64,000 bases of DNA from Bog-159 sp963738345 (GTDB lineage Bacteria > Acidobacteriota > Terriglobia > Bryobacterales > Bryobacteraceae), in the NCBI GenBank assembly GCA_963738345.1, contig CAVTWI010000001.1, forward strand, positions 62,001 through 126,000, in the 5' to 3' direction. Within the stretch, counting starts at the first letter, position 1. Each line of letters opens with the position of its first letter. The notes below the pieces were generated by a model. It ran no database searches, was not told where the DNA came from, and saw nothing but the letters and a program-made list of their open reading frames with translations. A program made the position numbers and the translations under genes. Positions 61,628 to 64,000 of the stretch are shown piece by piece.

Positions 61628-62197
61628 TCAGCGTGAACGGCTGACGAAGGGATTGCCCTTAATGATAAATCGCAGCGGCCAATCCGCGCATTGGCGGATC
61701 CCGATACGCGGCGTGACTTCGATCTCGAACGGGTCTTCGACGGGCGCCGTGCGCACGGTGAGGGATCCGCGCGTCACGTCCACGCCATTCTGGGCGCGGG
61801 TAACGCCCAGCGCCAGCGTCAGGCGGCCCGGTCCCGAAGTCAGATCGTGAATCTTGCGGGCCGTGGGGCGGCGGCGCTGCATAGCCTCGATCCCCGCCAC
61901 GGGTTCCAGGGCGCGGATAAGTACGCATCCGGGGCTGCCTACCCGCTCCGCCACCAGGTTCAGGCACTCGTACATGCCGTAGATGAAGTAGACGTAAGCA
62001 TGGCCCGGCGGTCCGAAGATGACACGGGTGCGTGCGGTGATGCCGCGCGCCGAATGCGCCGCCAAATCGTCGCCGCCCAGATAGGCTTCGGTTTCGACAA
62101 TCCGTCCGGACGTGCGGCCATGTACCAGAATCTTGCCCAGAAGGTCGCGCGCTACTTCTACAGCATCCCGCGCATAGAAACTGCGTGGCAGGATCAT
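61628..62197 (-). CDS. DNA-3-methyladenine glycosylase (AAG/MPG family)
   Basis: The 189-aa enzyme starts at ATG 62197, overlapping the MFS stop (ATGA). It has the family sequence LPRSFYARDAVEVARDLLGK, GRIVETEAYLGGDDLAAHSA (catalytic Glu in VETEAY), GPPGHAYVYFIYGMYECLNL, SGPGRLTLALGV and WPLRFIIKGNPFVSR. It removes alkylated or deaminated purines from DNA in base-excision repair. Size is typical for the bacterial form. Fusion or operon coupling to the MFS gene appears accidental, though the overlap makes co-expression likely. Confidence 0.9.
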   Translation of the reverse strand: MILPRSFYARDAVEVARDLLGKILVHGRTSGRIVETEAYLGGDDLAAHSARGITARTRVIFGPPGHAYVYFIYGMYECLNLVAERVGSPGCVLIRALEPVAGIEAMQRRRPTARKIHDLTSGPGRLTLALGVTRAQNGVDVTRGSLTVRTAPVEDPFEIEVTPRIGIRQCADWPLRFIIKGNPFVSRSR

Positions 62198-63505
62198 CGG
62201 ACTTCCGCGCCGGTCTTCAATGCCACGCTGCCGCCCGTGGCACTCTGCGGAGGCTCGCCGCCGGCCATTTGTGCGGCGGCAATTAAGCGGCGCGCGTCCA
62301 TCCGCAAACCCGGCAGGCGCCAACGGAAGATGGCAGCGGCTGCCATGCAGATGAGGCCACCGCTCGCAATCGTGATCGGTGCGCCCCATTTACCGGCTGC
62401 AAAGCCGCTAAGCACCGCGCCCACAGGAGCCATCCCCATGAACATCATGGAGTAGACCGACATCACGCGGCCGCGCAGGTGATCCGGCGACATGCTCTGG
62501 ATCAGCGTGTTCGAGGAACCCATTTCGACCATCATGGCGAATCCGACTGGAACCAGGATGCCACAAGATAACCAAAACGAGCGTGACAGGGCGAAGGCAA
62601 TGAGCGAAGCGCCGAAGGCAATTCCGGAGAGGGCCACCCAGCGTCCCAGCCCATAAACGGTTTCGCGGGATGCCAGCAGCAGAGCCCCCGCCAGCGCGCC
62701 GACTCCGGACGCGCCCATCAGGATGCCCAGGCCTTTGGCGCCGCCATGCAGGATCTGGTCGGCGAAAATGGGCATCAGCACCGCGAAGGGCATGCCGGTG
62801 GAACTCAAAACGCCCAGCAGGATCATCAGGTAGTGAATCGGACGGCTGCCGATTACGAAGCGGAATCCCTCGATGACGTCGGCCAGCGGCGAAGCGGTAC
62901 TGTGTGCGCGCTTGCTGCGGCTCCACGCGCATCATCAGCAGGCCCGCGATCACCGCGATATAGCTGGCGCCGTTGGCGAAGAAGCACCACCCCTCGCCGA
63001 TGGTCGCCACCAGAATACCCGCCACTGCCGGACCGATTACGCGCGAGGCGTTGAACATCGACGAGTTCAAAGCGATGGCGTTGATCAAATCTTCGCGGCC
63101 CACCATTTCCACGAAAAACGATTGCCGCGCCGGAATGTCGAACGAATTGACGATCCCCAGCAGCGCCGATAAAACGAAGATGTGCCACACCTGCACGGTG
63201 CCAGTGAGGGTGATGGCGGCCAGCGCGAACGCCAGCAGCATGGAGGCGGTCTGCGTGGCGATCACTACGCGGCGGCGTGGGAATCGGTCCGCCACAATGC
63301 CGCCCAACGGCGACATCAGGAATACGGGGATCTGGCTCGAGAAGCTCACCAAGCCGAGCAGCACGGACGATCCCGTCAGCCGGTAGACCAGCCATGCCTG
63401 GGCGACATTCTGCATCCAGGTGCCGATCAGCGAGATCAACTGTCCGCCAAAGAATAGTTGGAAGTTGCGATAACGGAGGGCGCGCAGGGTAGCTGGAAAC
63501 GTCAA
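62194..63505 (-). CDS. MFS transporter (EntS/MdfA-like), frameshifted in the middle
   Basis: The N-terminal half (TTG 63505; LRALRYRNFQLFFGGQLISL, GIVADRFPRRRVVIATQT) and C-terminal half (open from 62826 leftward; MPFAVLMPIFADQILHGGAK) are in different frames; the shift is near 62915, where the sequence reads PQQARTQ and should continue HSTASPLADVIEGF. Together they make a 12-helix transporter of the EntS/enterobactin-exporter-like MFS_3 group with conserved RNFQLFF start. Substrate unknown. Most of the protein is clear, so an assembly error is as likely as a mutation. Confidence 0.82.
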
Positions 63506-63572
63506 GCGGTGGAACCCTCCCGGTGCGCCATAGGAATTACTACTATGGTAAAGGACACATTAGGTTCCGCCC

Positions 63573-64000
63573 ATGCCCCTGGTTCCCCCATATATTGAAT
63601 CGCTGCGGCCGTACGAGCCCGGCCGCTCGATCGACGAAGTGCGCCGTGAATACGGTTTGACCGATGTGTCGAAACTGGCATCCAATGAAAACCCCTTGGG
63701 CCCGTCGCCTCTGGCCGTTGAAGCCATGCGGCGCCAGATGGGCGGCTTGAATCTCTATCCCAACGGCGGCCTGGATCTGCGCCGCACGCTGGCGGAGAAG
63801 TTCGATTTGAAGCCGGAAAACGTAATCGCCGGGAGCGGTTCGGAAGGTATTATGTCCGGCATCATCAGGACCTTCCTCTGTGATGATGACGAGGTATTGA
63901 CCACGGATGCAGCTTTTATCGGCTTTCAGGTGCTGGCGCGCTCGCGCGGAGTGAAGTACCAGACCGTTCCTTATCGCGAGTGGCACTACGATCTTCCTGC
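63573..64000 (+). CDS. hisC: Histidinol-phosphate aminotransferase, 3' end outside the window
   Basis: Open from ATG 63573 to the end of the window (~142 residues visible). It has the HisC start VPPYIESLRPYEPGRSIDEV, KLASNENPLGPSPLAVEAMR (SNENP motif), LYPNGGLDLRRTLAEKF and IAGSGSEGIMSGIIRTFL. HisC makes histidinol phosphate from imidazole-acetol phosphate in histidine synthesis; related paralogues act on aromatic amino acids. It diverges from the MFS gene. The PLP Lys lies beyond the window, so final assignment rests on the N-terminal half. Confidence 0.82.
   Translation, partial: MPLVPPYIESLRPYEPGRSIDEVRREYGLTDVSKLASNENPLGPSPLAVEAMRRQMGGLNLYPNGGLDLRRTLAEKFDLKPENVIAGSGSEGIMSGIIRTFLCDDDEVLTTDAAFIGFQVLARSRGVKYQTVPYREWHYDLP

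Noticed and set aside
1..64000. tRNA, rRNA, CRISPR array, riboswitch or phage integration site
   Set aside because: Scanning by eye found no cloverleaf T-loop context, no rRNA-like stretch and no regular direct repeats; a covariance-model search would be decisive.

Overview
The window looks like a GC-rich chromosomal segment from an Acidobacteriota bacterium, most likely a Solibacter/Bryobacter-type soil lineage. This is an inference from gene content, not from a marker gene. Pointers are an Oar-like TonB-dependent receptor carrying the motif NAKPFSITG, a VWFA protein of the type first catalogued in Acidobacteria, a large orphan MacB/FtsX permease of the ADOP type, a GloVer-repeat secreted protein, a BlaI/M56-peptidase pair whose peptidase ends in a TonB domain, and many Tat or Sec signal peptides. 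No rRNA, tRNA, CRISPR array, integrase or transposase was recognised.

Layout. 0-1.7 kb: the end of an unknown gene, a 79-aa protein and two small exported proteins. 1.8-7.3 kb: a TonB-receptor gene broken in many places, overlapping a frameshifted VWFA protein. 7.3-12.5 kb: a duplicated winged-helix protein, an exported protein, a FUSC-type transporter, and an ECF sigma factor with its anti-sigma factor. 12.5-18.5 kb: a TetR/SDR pair divergent from a retinol-saturase-like oxidase, a 2OG-Fe(II) oxygenase, LarE, an Rpn-like nuclease and a lysine-rich exported peptide. 18.7-24.6 kb: a NarX/NarL-like two-component pair (kinase disrupted), a 43-aa basic protein, a Tat-type TIM-barrel protein, and BlaI plus M56-TonB. 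24.6-30.7 kb: TldE/TldD, cyclophilin, class A beta-lactamase, a cyclase-family hydrolase and a SnoaL-like protein. 30.8-35.4 kb: two secreted proteins, each frameshifted in a homopolymer, lying between near-identical 159-bp direct repeats made of the 3' end of an ABC ATPase gene. 35.3-40 kb: a MacAB-like exporter operon with a TolC remnant upstream. 40-45.6 kb: a sigma-54 activator with a glutaredoxin, a four-gene acyl-CoA-flavoured operon and a DtxR-type regulator. 45.65-50.4 kb: a four-gene operon of unrecognised proteins ending in a papain-like protease. 50.8-55.7 kb: an amino-acid permease, an aminotransferase and the ADOP permease. 55.7-60 kb: an exported Nif3-like protein, then a UBP zinc finger, a CNB histidine kinase and a receiver/thioredoxin-reductase-like fusion. 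60-64 kb: VOC protein, BshA, 3-methyladenine glycosylase, an MFS transporter and the start of hisC.

Most novel candidates: (i) the 45.65-50.4 kb operon, with two paralogous unknown proteins, a helical partner and an AvrRpt2/C39-like protease behind a near-consensus promoter; (ii) the 4.3-kb secreted-protein segment bounded by direct repeats, with C11 and G9 tracts; (iii) the receiver/TrxR-like, CNB-kinase and zf-UBP redox-signalling operon; (iv) a recurrent arrangement with a -10 hexamer 6-7 nt before the start codon, implying leaderless mRNAs, in two cases combined with an operator-like palindrome.

Caveat: at least nine genes carry frameshifts. Several sit in homopolymers and may be assembly errors. 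Those in the TonB receptor, VWFA protein and histidine kinase are numerous and clustered, so true decay is also possible.
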